Assembly: GCA_019914945.1 (NCBI GenBank)
Contig: CM034104.1
Span: forward strand, 11,954,046-12,018,045
DNA: 64,000 nt
Direction of reading: 5' to 3'
DNA from: Typha latifolia
Taxonomy: Eukaryota; Streptophyta; Magnoliopsida; Poales; Typhaceae
The number at the start of each line of letters is the position of its first letter. Position 1 is the first letter of the stretch. Positions 1-9,900 of the stretch are shown here, piece by piece. The position numbers and the translations under genes are program-made. The notes under the pieces are model-generated. The model was not told the origin of the DNA. It did not search any database and saw only the letters and a program-made list of their open reading frames with translations.

Positions 1-888
1 TTATATTTAGAATCACTGAGACTCTCAAACTGCAGTCGATGTGGAGCCCTCCCACTTGTTGGAAAATTGCCAAAACTAAAATATGTCTACTTGGAAAGGC
101 TACATGAAGTAAAGCATATGGGTCATGTGGTCTCTAGTAACAGTTCTGTCAAGAATTTTCAATCACTAGAGGAGCTTTTCATATCAGACATGAGTAATCT
201 GGAGAGTTGGTATGAAGTAGAAGAAGGTGAAATGCCTTCCCTCAAGACACTTGTCATCTCAGATTGCCCCCAGTTAAGTGAACTGTTTCATCTCACAAGG
301 TCACTTGAAAAGCTTGACATCAGAAACTGCCCAAGAGTGTTGACTGGTCCTTTGCTCCCGTCCCTTCAAGATTTAGTAGTGGATGGCGGTGAAGTCGGAA
401 TGTTCTCATGGATCAATTGCCTCACCTCTCTATCGTCACTTACCGTTTCACGATTTGTACATCTCAATGCCATGCAAGGAGACCATTTTCGGGACTTGAG
501 ATCTCTCAAGGCCCTGAAGATTCATGGATGTGATACGCTCATCTCTCTAGCCTTGCAAGATCTCACTAATCTTGAATATTTAGAGATATCATCATGCCAA
601 GAACTTGTATCTTTTCATGGTGGACTACCTGTCAAGATTAATGACTTCCGGCTTTCATTTTGCAACAAGATTAATTTGCTGCCTGAGGGACTACATTTAT
701 TGTCATTCCTTCAGTATATGGAAATTCACACTGTTCCATTGGTGACATCCTTGCCTGCAGATGGAGTTCCAGCCTCACTCCGGCGTCTGACTATTACCGG
801 ATGCCCACTGCTGCAATTGAGTTGCCAAGGAAATGGAGCTGACAGGCATAAGGTGCAACACATTCCTCATTTAATATGTGGTTGTTGA
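1..888 (+). CDS. CC-NB-LRR disease-resistance protein, C-terminal LRR part (cut by window edge)
   Basis: The frame is open from base 1 to a TGA at 886-888, giving about 295 residues. The upstream part lies outside the window, so no start codon should be assigned here. The protein is a series of irregular leucine-rich repeats. It includes the typical plant NLR phrase LPLVGKLPKLKYV followed by repeats of the LExLxIxxCxxL type, and it ends in the short charged tail seen in CNL proteins. It aligns along its length with the end of the complete NLR at 6939-10313: LPLLGKLPQLKNL there, the same order of repeats, and a shared CLTSL block. The two are therefore tandem paralogues on the same strand. LRR ends of NLRs usually determine effector or guardee recognition and restrain the NB domain in the cytoplasm. 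No frameshift was seen. Whether the missing N-terminal part is intact is unknown. Confidence 0.88.
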   Translation, partial: LYLESLRLSNCSRCGALPLVGKLPKLKYVYLERLHEVKHMGHVVSSNSSVKNFQSLEELFISDMSNLESWYEVEEGEMPSLKTLVISDCPQLSELFHLTRSLEKLDIRNCPRVLTGPLLPSLQDLVVDGGEVGMFSWINCLTSLSSLTVSRFVHLNAMQGDHFRDLRSLKALKIHGCDTLISLALQDLTNLEYLEISSCQELVSFHGGLPVKINDFRLSFCNKINLLPEGLHLLSFLQYMEIHTVPLVTSLPADGVPASLRRLTITGCPLLQLSCQGNGADRHKVQHIPHLICGC

Positions 889-1330
889 ATCAGTTGAGAA
901 CCAGAACTGACTCCGCAAAATAAGAAGCGGCTATCTGATTGATAACTTGAGTAGCAAAATTTCTCCTTTTCATTTCATTTGTGAAAATTTTGTTTTATTT
1001 TATCTTCTTGTTTTCCTTTATACAAGTGCTACAATTGTGCATTGGATTTTGAGATGCCATTGATTAATCTCTGATGAGGATTTATTGTCACCAACATTTC
1101 AAAGAAATAAAGGAAGTTGCTGAGTCTGCTATGCATTTTTCTCTTTTGAGGATTATTCTTTTATGCATGCTTTGTATTATCATACAATTGGTAAAAGATA
1201 CAGTTAGATCCAAATGAATAAAGGTTCATTCTGATATGAAATGGCTATAATGGGATCTGACTCTTTTTTGTGCCTCTATAATATATTAATCTGTCAAAGT
1301 TCTACAAAATATACGGAAAAAAATAACATC
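889..1330. other. 3' flank of the partial NLR gene, no gene seen
   Basis: AT-rich sequence that must hold the 3' untranslated region and terminator of the partial NLR. AATAAA-like words occur, for example near 1107 and 1217. I see no open frame or repeat structure I can support. Confidence 0.5.
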
Positions 1331-2028
1331 CTAGGAAATCGAATCTACTGATGCTTTGAGCTAAATCATGAGAGAGATAAAAGAAATGTTAGAGCTAAAT
1401 CATGAGAGATAAAAGGAATGTTTAAATCCTTTTGGAACTTTTCTTTTACTTCTTTGAGTTGCTCCACTTCTTTGGTCAACTTAGCTCATTGCTCTTTCAT
1501 CTCAACATTTTCATTTTCTAAGCTCTTTAGTTTGCCTGCAAGCTTCAAATTTGGCTTCTTCAATTCACGAAATTCTATCACCAAGAAATTGTAGGCGGTT
1601 TGAATATTCATGAGGCTTTCATCATTTGAATTAAGTTTTGCTCTTCATCTACATGTGACATCTTAGAAGAATAATTTGATTGTAACAAGGATGAATGCAA
1701 AGCAGTATAAGACCCTTAAGTCTTTTCATTTTTATTTAGGCAACTTGCACATTGAAGGACTCATTTGGATTAGTACTCATAGTTTTGCATAAATTTGAAT
1801 ATAACTCACCTTGTACTAGTCAAGGAAGATAAATGATCTTTAAAAGCATGGTAGATGACATTTTCAAAAAGTTCATAGCAAATGCTTAAAGAAATGCAAA
1901 ATAAATGCACCTAATAAAGAAACTAAATTATGCTCAAATCACAATTTATGTGAAACCAAAAGAGGGCCAAAAATGATATAAGATTCTATGAGGAATTATG
2001 AAAAACATTTGTCATACATTAGATCACA
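1331..2028 (-). mobile_element. decayed Copia-type retrotransposon fragment with coiled-coil gag relic
   Basis: On the minus strand from about 1650 down to 1425 an open stretch reads as a lysine- and glutamate-rich coiled coil (FRELKKPNLKLAGKLKSLEN, then AKLTKEVEQLKEVKEKF). This is the style of the post-zinc-knuckle gag segment in many plant Copia polyproteins. It carries an in-frame TGA at 1496-1498 and no ORF of useful length, so it is dead. A motif at 1331-1355 (plus-strand ctaggaaatcgaatctactg) resembles motifs at 4428 and 5781, suggesting shared LTR-derived sequence. Family assignment is from composition and memory of such gag proteins, not from a search. A diverged host coiled-coil relic is the alternative. 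Confidence 0.4.
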
Positions 2029-2033
2029 CATAG
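2029..2033. repeat. target-site duplication, left copy (catag)
   Basis: The five bases catag immediately before the LTR start at 2034 are repeated at 4184-4188, directly after the LTR end. A 5-bp duplication is the normal footprint of LTR-retrotransposon integration. Confidence 0.85.
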
Positions 2034-4183
2034 TGTAACACCCCATTTAAAAAAAAAAAAAAAAAAAACCTGACTGACGCACGTGCCGAGCCTGTCAGCC
2101 TGCCACCCTGCCCTTCCCTTTCTTCTTCTTCTTCCCTTCCTTTGTCGTGCACGCCACCCATCTCCCTCATCTCTTCTTTCCCTCACCGCAGCCTCTCCGT
2201 TCTCCTTTCTCTCCCTCGTGGTTGCCGCCAGCCGCCGAAGCCGCCGAGCTCGCCGACCCCCCCCCCCTCCGGTAAGCTCCTCCCCCTCCTTCCTTTCTCC
2301 CCTTTCTCCTTCCCCTCCTCGGCCTCGTCTTTGTCTGGGACCCATGCCGCCGCCGTCCACTGCGGCTGCGCGCCGCCGCGTGCCCGCGCCGCCGCAGCCC
2401 CGTGGCCCCGCAGCCTCGTGGGCGCTTCCCTCCGCCTCACCCTCCTTCCATCAGTAGTGGAAGGAGATGAGGTGGATGGGTGGGGGTTAAACCCCCACCC
2501 ATTTCGCCCCCCCCCTCCCCCCTAGTGGGCTGCAGACCACTGCCAGCCCACCAGCCCGGTTTGGGTGGGCTGCAGGCTGCAGCCCACCTAGCCTTAGATC
2601 CGGGTGGGCTCAGGCCTGCAGCCCATTAGCCCATTGTGGAGTGCTAATAAGATAAGTAATTCTATTAGTTCGCTAATGACTTTACTTGCATGAATTAATA
2701 GGATTGACACCGCGTGAGAAAGATTTTGGGATCCCGGACTAGCTGACGAGTTTTACCATACCGTGGAGACCCCCCAGGCGAGTATAGTTATACAAATCTA
2801 GCATAACATAATTACAGTCATTATACCTGTGTAGGAAATGTCGGTATTAATGCATGCGCAGTGGTACTCCCTATTATATCTTTTGCATACGTAGTTATTT
2901 ATAACATGTTCATCATAGATATTATGAGAATGTTAATGTGACATCAACATTAGTATGATAATGCTTTACATGTGTCCTAGGTATGGTATACCATTGCATA
3001 GATGTATGATTGCCGTGAACGTAGAATGTAATGATCATGATGACTATAACATGCTTTATGCACTCATAAACACCGCACCACTTCCACCTATCATTAGTAG
3101 TCGAATTCGACTAGGCGGTACCCTACTCACTCGGCCCGGGGTTAATGGTAGAGTGTATCTTATATGACTATACTATTAGCGGCCTACACACCGAGGTCGG
3201 GAAGCCCGTGTGGCATTCGGTAGTTATACCGCATAGTTAGGACTAGATTATGATGATAGAAGAACATGATTGTGAGGCGGGGATATATCTCTAACGGTGC
3301 ACCCGACGACGCGGGGTTAGGCGCGTCTGTTGATGAGCCGAGGGCTCCCGATTCTCCCGCCGAGGGCGGTGATGATTTAGAGAGAGAGATATGGGCTTAC
3401 GACCAGGGTCCCGAGTCCGATGGCCACGTACAACCGGTCACATGTAGTGTCGCCATACACGTGTAGGTGACATTACCGCTAGATGTGTATATATCCCCCC
3501 CTCGATGTATGAAATGATGGATGATTGTTTCTTAAGAGTATTTACCCTGTGTGGTGAATAGCTCGGTGAGCGATGATAAGTATGATTATTGCCTTGGTAG
3601 ACATGAGATGACTAAACTGCTATTTTATTGCTATGCATAATATGTAAAACCTATGATTGAGATGTGTATGAAAAGAGATTGTCTCAAGCTTTATATCTGT
3701 GTGAACTTATCATAATACGTTTAGGATCTAGCATATTCCAGGATAGTGGCTGGTAATCTTTATCAATTGCATTGACTTAGTAAATTGTGGTAAGTCATTT
3801 AAATAAGCATATCGTTATCGTTAGCAAATATGGGCATACATTGGATATATACATGCGATGTCATTAATTTAGATTATATGAATCCTACTCGCTGGGCTGT
3901 AAGCTCACCCTCGTGGCGGTATTATTTCAGAGCTAGGGGACGCAGGGGTGTGATGATGACGTTGTATTTTCTTGGACTTTAGCATTGTATTTTGGATGTA
4001 TATTTGGAAGGCTTGTTGTGGCCTGTGGACTTGTCTCCGGACTCTTATAATTGAGTTTATTTATGGTGAAATTGTGCTGTTGTGTGCCTTGTGAAATCCT
4101 TGTACTGACAGGTCATGTGATACACCGCGTGGGGGGATTTACCCACGCGGTTTACACATGTATTTGGAGGTTTGGGTGTTTCA
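2034..4183. mobile_element. solo LTR of a large (probably Ty3/gypsy, Tekay-like) retrotransposon
   Basis: The 2150-bp unit begins TGTAACACCC and ends GGGTGTTTCA. These ends form an imperfect inverted repeat with the TG...CA termini of LTRs, and the unit is bounded by identical 5-bp duplications (catag). No gag-pol frame, primer-binding site or second LTR lies inside, so it is best read as a solo LTR left by LTR-LTR recombination. It has an A20 run near 2048, a GC-rich C/T-rich stretch at 2090-2530 that creates spurious frames on both strands, and moderately GC-rich sequence to 4150. Long LTRs beginning TGTAACACCC are common in plant chromoviruses of the Tekay/Del group. That lineage is inferred, since no coding sequence survives. 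The orientation cannot be fixed. Confidence 0.82.
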
Positions 4184-4188
4184 CATAG
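4184..4188. repeat. target-site duplication, right copy (catag)
   Basis: Matches 2029-2033 exactly and abuts the CA end of the solo LTR. Confidence 0.85.
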
Positions 4189-4427
4189 AGACTAGAATAA
4201 TCTAAGATATCAAAAATAAGAAATAACAACCAGATCAAACAAAGTAACCGAATGAATTCACTCCAAAACCAGACAAAGATATGAACTCCATGGTATATAC
4301 TTAGTGTATATGTGCACTTAAAAATTTATATCAACAAGTATGATATAAGCAAAAGAGAAAAGAAAATGATTTACTTACCTAAATCTTTAAGTATGCTAGG
4401 GTACAAATTGAAAAACATAAGAATATC

Positions 4428-5536
4428 GTAGGAGATTAGATTTATTATACATTATTCATAATAATATGCGGAAAATAAAGCGTGAAAAAGATATCACAAA
4501 CATAAAACTTTTTAAGTAGAAAAATCTCAAACTGGGTAAAAAAGCATAAATCTAAACACGGACAGTAATCAATTACTAAAATTTGTAGCAATTAATAAGA
4601 AGCTTACAGATTATTCGTCGATTTCCACGACTCTCACGACTCAATCTATACCAACCTCGCTCGCTAGACCTTATGACATATTGTTTCCCAAATAGGTTCA
4701 AACATCAGTGACTCTCGAGGTTGATCATTCCATCTCAGTGACTCTCAAAATATAGTTCTTCTAGATCTGATATAAATGTATTGAGATGAGTAAAATTCAA
4801 CACGTTTCGTCTAAAATAGAGAAGTGATCTCCAATGACCTTTAAAATATGATCTCCAAATAATGATAGACGACTTTAAAAATATGATCTCAAAATAATAA
4901 TTGACAACCTTAATCTAGGGTTAGATTAAACACATTTATATACCTCTTAAAGATAATATAAATATATCTTAAATATATAGTAAATATCTCTTAGATAAGA
5001 GAAATATCTTTTATAAATAAGATAAATACCTCTTCTAATCAATGATCGACCTCCTCTAGAGTTAGGGTATCCCAGCCTTTATATGTCTTATAATGATAAA
5101 GCTAAATTTAAGTCAAATCAGGTCTCATGAAAACTATGAAATTTGTAAGTTCCACGACTACGTTCAAATGGTCAAAAATGCTCCTTTATATGTGTGGACG
5201 CACTGCAAACATTCTAGGGTGTGTTCAAATAGTGCCAAAGTGCGTTTGAACGCACTTCAAACGACAGAGAAGACAAATAAATGTAGAGCGTCTGTTCTTG
5301 CGTCATTGGATAATTTTCATACTTTTTCAGCTATCATGTCACTGTTTGAGCACTTTAATATTAATTCTAGAATCGTTTCAAACACTTTGACTTCAAAATT
5401 AATCTTCACTTAAATATCTTTCAGCAAATATCTCATGTCTTATCATAATTTGTGTATATGCTCATACATAAAATTTAGATATTACATGACTACAAATTAT
5501 GTTTTGAAATATAATTTATTAATTACATAAGTACAA
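4428..5536. repeat. diverged direct repeat, copy A (LTR-like)
   Basis: Landmarks here recur in the same order in copy B (5781-6409): the ggagatt...attattaataata block, a ctcaaact...gggtaaaa block, ttacagattattcgtc versus ttacagaccattcgtc, and near the end atacataaaatttaga...aaattatgttttgaa. The copies differ at many bases and copy A is about 480 bp longer, so they are old. The pattern fits two LTRs, or two LTR fragments, of one Copia-like element on the minus strand. There is no coding potential. Confidence 0.42.
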
Positions 5537-5780
5537 ATAAAATCTAATTAAAGATTAAAAAAATCTATTGAATCATAGACAAATAAACATAACTATAGCT
5601 CGAAAACAAAACATGAATCAAGATTTAAAATAGAGATTGCACAAAATTAATTTACCAAGATAGCATACAAGTAAGTAAAATAGTAAGATAGCACAACATA
5701 AGATCTCACCCTTTTTAACCAATATGAAAGTGTTCAATCCTAGGATGACCTACTCCAATACCAATTGAAAAGAAAAATCC

Positions 5781-6409
5781 CTAGGAGATTGAATCCACTG
5801 CATGTTATTAATAATAAATGTAAACTAATAGGTGTAGAAAGACAATCTCAAATACATATATTTTACATGAAAATTCCTCTCAAACTAGGGCAAAAAACTA
5901 TAGATCATATCCATAATTGTATCAATGACTAAACCAAATGTAACATTTACAAAATGAACTTACAGACCATTCGTCAATACTTCTGATTATATCTGTAAGG
6001 TCATACTTGCTCGAATTTACGATGTATTGCTTTTCATAATTGATTTCAAAACTCAGTGAAGACTCAAATAATACTAAAGAGATAACCTAGGGTAATTTTG
6101 TGAAGTTTTTACATATCTCCTCCATAAAATATCAAAACTACTCTCAACCTTTAGAAAATTCTTGATATGTACATGCGTTTGAACTCCGTTGGAAAAAGAA
6201 TATTTTTTCTGACATTTTCAACCTTAATATGTATAAAATATCTTCAAACATCTTGTACATAAAAAAAATCTCTGTTATACGTGCTCTACATTGATTTTTC
6301 ATCAAACATCTCGTAACTTATGTTAAAATCAATACATAAAATCTAGACATTTTATATAAATAAAATTATGTCTGAAACATAATTTGCCAATTTATATATA
6401 CAAATTATA
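5781..6409. repeat. diverged direct repeat, copy B (LTR-like), with PBS-like motif alongside
   Basis: This is the second copy of the block described at 4428-5536. Just to its left, plus-strand 5752-5769 read on the minus strand gives TTGGTATTGGAGTAGG. That resembles the initiator-Met tRNA primer-binding site of Copia elements (TGGTATCAGAGC) with several changes. If real, copy B was the 5' LTR of a minus-strand element. The PBS assignment is tentative because the motif is degenerate and the LTR border is not a clean CA. Confidence 0.35.
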
Positions 6410-6938
6410 CTTGACATATACTGTTATCCCTATTGCTACTATATATTTAAAGAAAAGTACATTGATAGTTAGATATTAGCTAAAATTTGAGGGTTGCAAC
6501 CTTAGATTGGAGATGATTAAAGAGGTCAAAAGTCCATTTTGTTTTAAATTTGAAGAATAGAATACGAGGAATATTTAATAAAAGGGGGAAGAGCAATTAT
6601 GATATTTTAATAATTATTATGGTGAGAAAACTCTCTATGATGACATTTTAACATTTTTTTATACTTCTCTATTATTTCGGATGGAAAAGATAATAGTTTT
6701 ATATTAGTCTAAACTATAGGAGGAAGAATAGTTTCATTGTAGAAGCAATTTGTAAATTTTTTCTCTCCTCATGGTCGGATAGCCCAACCTGAATTATAGT
6801 GCAAAATCCACGCTGTTATTCTCAAAGCAGCGTAATGGTTCCGTACAACGGCTAAACTACAAACTAACGACGTGAATTCTCTTCTCCAAGTCAACTCCCT
6901 TCGCTCCCCCATCCCGTTCTCTCTTCCATCCTCTTGCT
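6410..6938. other. upstream region of the complete NLR gene
   Basis: About 530 bp of mostly AT-rich sequence turning C/T-rich after 6880. It must include the promoter and 5' untranslated region of the NLR at 6939. A W-box core (TTGAC, minus strand) lies in the sequence agtcaactcc near 6890. One such core is expected by chance, so it is only a note. Confidence 0.4.
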
Positions 6939-9900
6939 ATGGATAAGCTTAAAAATGTTCTATACAAAGCAGCTACCATCCCAATCCTCTCCGATAAGGT
7001 CGCCGATCTGGTTCTCTCCCGCTTTCGCGACGAGGTCTCCCTCTTACGCGGCCTCAAAGAAGATATCGAGAGGCTCAAGCGACAAGCTCGCAGAATCCGT
7101 AACCTCCTCACTGACGCCGAAGAGAACCGCCAAATTGAAGACGAGTCGGTCATTAACTGGCTTCGCGAGCTCAAAGGCGTCGCCTTTGATGCTGACGAGC
7201 TCATAGATCGCTACCAAACCCACCTCCTCGTTTCCAAGCAAACCAATGGTGACCCATCTCGGAAACGGAAGCGTTCGTGGCTCGAATTCGACGTGAAGCT
7301 TCTAAAACGTCGAAAAATCGCGACCCAGATCGCAGACCTCGATCAAAGGCTCAAGGAGATCGCGGATTCCCGCAAAAATTTTAGATGGAGGTCTGAAGAC
7401 GGGAGGAGGAGTGAATCGAGTCAAAGGCAGCGCCTTTCTCGCTCTGCTGCTTCTAACCAGGGGACCCAAATCGTCGGTCGAGCAGAGGAGAAGAAGGAGA
7501 TCGTGCAACGGTTGACTTGTGATTTGGGAATTGTGGCTCCTGCTCTCCCCATTTACGGCGTCGCAGGAATCGGGAAGACGACACTTGCAAGACTAGTCTA
7601 CCATGATACCCAGGTGATGGGATATTTTGATTTGATGATTTGGGTTTGTTTGTCCGGTTGTTCTGATGTGAGCATTGCAACAAAACTGATCATTGAAGCT
7701 ATTACAAGCAAAAGATGTGATCATTTAAGCCTAGACATACTGCAGAGTCGTCTTGCTGAGCATCTTAGCAAGAACAAGTTCTTGCTAGTTCTTGATGATT
7801 TATGGCTTGAAAATTACCAATTCTGGGAAGTTCTCCAGGTTCCTTTTCTTGCCGGGAAAATGGAGAGCAAGCTTTTGATCACTACCAGGAGTGAGAGCAT
7901 TTTTTTGAGGATGACCCATTTGCTGCCTCCTTTCCGTTTGATGGGTCTAGAGGAGAGCGATTGTTGGTTGCTGCTGCAAGACCGAGCTTTCCAGGAAGGG
8001 AAGCGTGATAAGCATGAGAATTTGGTGGAGATCGGTAAGAGGATTGTCCAAAAGTTTGAAGGCTCTCCAATGGCTGCCAAATCAATCGGGGGCCTCTTGT
8101 ATGATTGCGAAGAAGAAGAAGAGTGGGAAAACATATTGAACGAAATCGTAGTACTTGAACAAGCAAAAAATGATATCTTGCCTAGCTTACAGATAAGTTA
8201 CCATCACTTGCCATTTGATCTAAAGCAGTGTTTCACTTACTGTTCTATATTTCCTAGTGGTTATGAATTCAACAAAGATGAGGTGGTCAGATTGTGGATG
8301 GCTGAAGGTTTGATTCAATTGAACGGTAGGAGCCGATTGGAAGCAACAGGTAGTAGGCATTTTGATGATCTTCTATTGCAATCGTTCTTTGAGAGATCTG
8401 GTTACCAGAAGCAGGAGAAATTCCGAATGCCACGCCTAATGTACGATCTAGCCCGATTTACTTCAGAACATGTACTTCTGAGCGGCAACCAAGTCACCTC
8501 AAATGTTGAACCTGCACAAGTTCGATATGCAACTTTGTTCTGTCAAAATAATGAGAAGCTCGCATTTGAGAAGATTTACCAATATGAGAATCTAAGGACC
8601 TTGAAGATATGTGGTGAATTTTGCCTGCATCTAAAGCAAGTTCCAAAAGAGCTTTTCTGCAAACTAAGATGCTTGCGGGTGTTGGATTTAAATCATAGTG
8701 AAATAGTAGTGTTGCCAGGTTCAGTTGGTGATTTGATACACCTTAGGTACCTTGGCCTTTCCAATACCAGAATCAGACAGCTTCCTGAATCAGTGGGTGA
8801 CCTCTTCAATTTGCAGACATTGGATTTGAATCATAGTGAAATAGAAGAGTTGCCAGTTTCAGTTGGTGATTTGACACACCTTAGGTACCTTGGCCTTTCC
8901 AATACCAGAATCAAAAGGCTTCCTGAATCAGTGAGTGACCTCTACAATTTGCAGACTTTGATGCTCAGTGAGTGCTATGAACTTGTGGAGTTACCAGAAA
9001 AATTGAGCAAATTGGTTAACCTAAGGCATCTTGATTTGCATCTTGACTGGGAGAGACTAACTGATCTAACTTCGATGCCACATGGAATCAACCAGTTAAC
9101 TTCTCTTCAGACACTCTCTAGATTCATTGTGAACTCTGATAGCAACTGCAACTTACATGAGCTGAAGGATCTGAACCTTAAAGGAGAGCTTTGCATCTTG
9201 AAATTAGAAAATGTAGTTGATGTGGAGAATGTAAAAGAGTCCAGATTGAATGGAAAGCAATACATCAACAATCTGATGTTGCGATGGAGTGATGATACGT
9301 GTACAAATGATAGTGAGGGCATTATGGAATGGCTCCGCCCTCCTAAGAAGCTCAAGTATCTCCGCATTGACAACTACCCTGGCAGAAGATTTCCTGTATG
9401 GATAGAGGACCGGGCTTTCTCAGATCTAGGCACTGTAAGACTCTCTTACTGCAAAAATTGTGATCTCCCTCTTCTGGGTAAGCTACCTCAGCTCAAGAAT
9501 CTGCATGTTGAAGGAATGCATGAAGTGAGAAGCATAGAACTTGTAGGCTTTCAATCTCTAGAGACTCTCATCTTATGTGATATGCCTAACCTTACAACAT
9601 GCGTCGATACAGAAGAAGGCGAGATTCATAAACTCCATGCTCTCTCCATTTTGCGTTGTCCCATGTTGTGTGAACTCAGTCACCTTCCAATGACACTTGC
9701 TAAGTTGGAGATAAAAAGCTGTCAAAGCTTGTCTTCTCTTCCTTGGCTTCCCGGCCTTCGTGATTTATTTGTTGAAGAGGGCAATGAGAACATCATCAGA
9801 TGGATTGGCTGCCTCACCTCTCTTTGCATGCTAACTTTAACGCGTTTTGCTGATACCAGACATATAACCAGAAGCTCGCTACGACTATTGGCTTCTCTCA

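Noticed and set aside
2019..2525. Overlapping frames on both strands in the C/T-rich part of the solo LTR
   Set aside because: Low-complexity Pro/Ser/Arg products on both strands, caused by lack of AT-rich stops; they lie inside the LTR.
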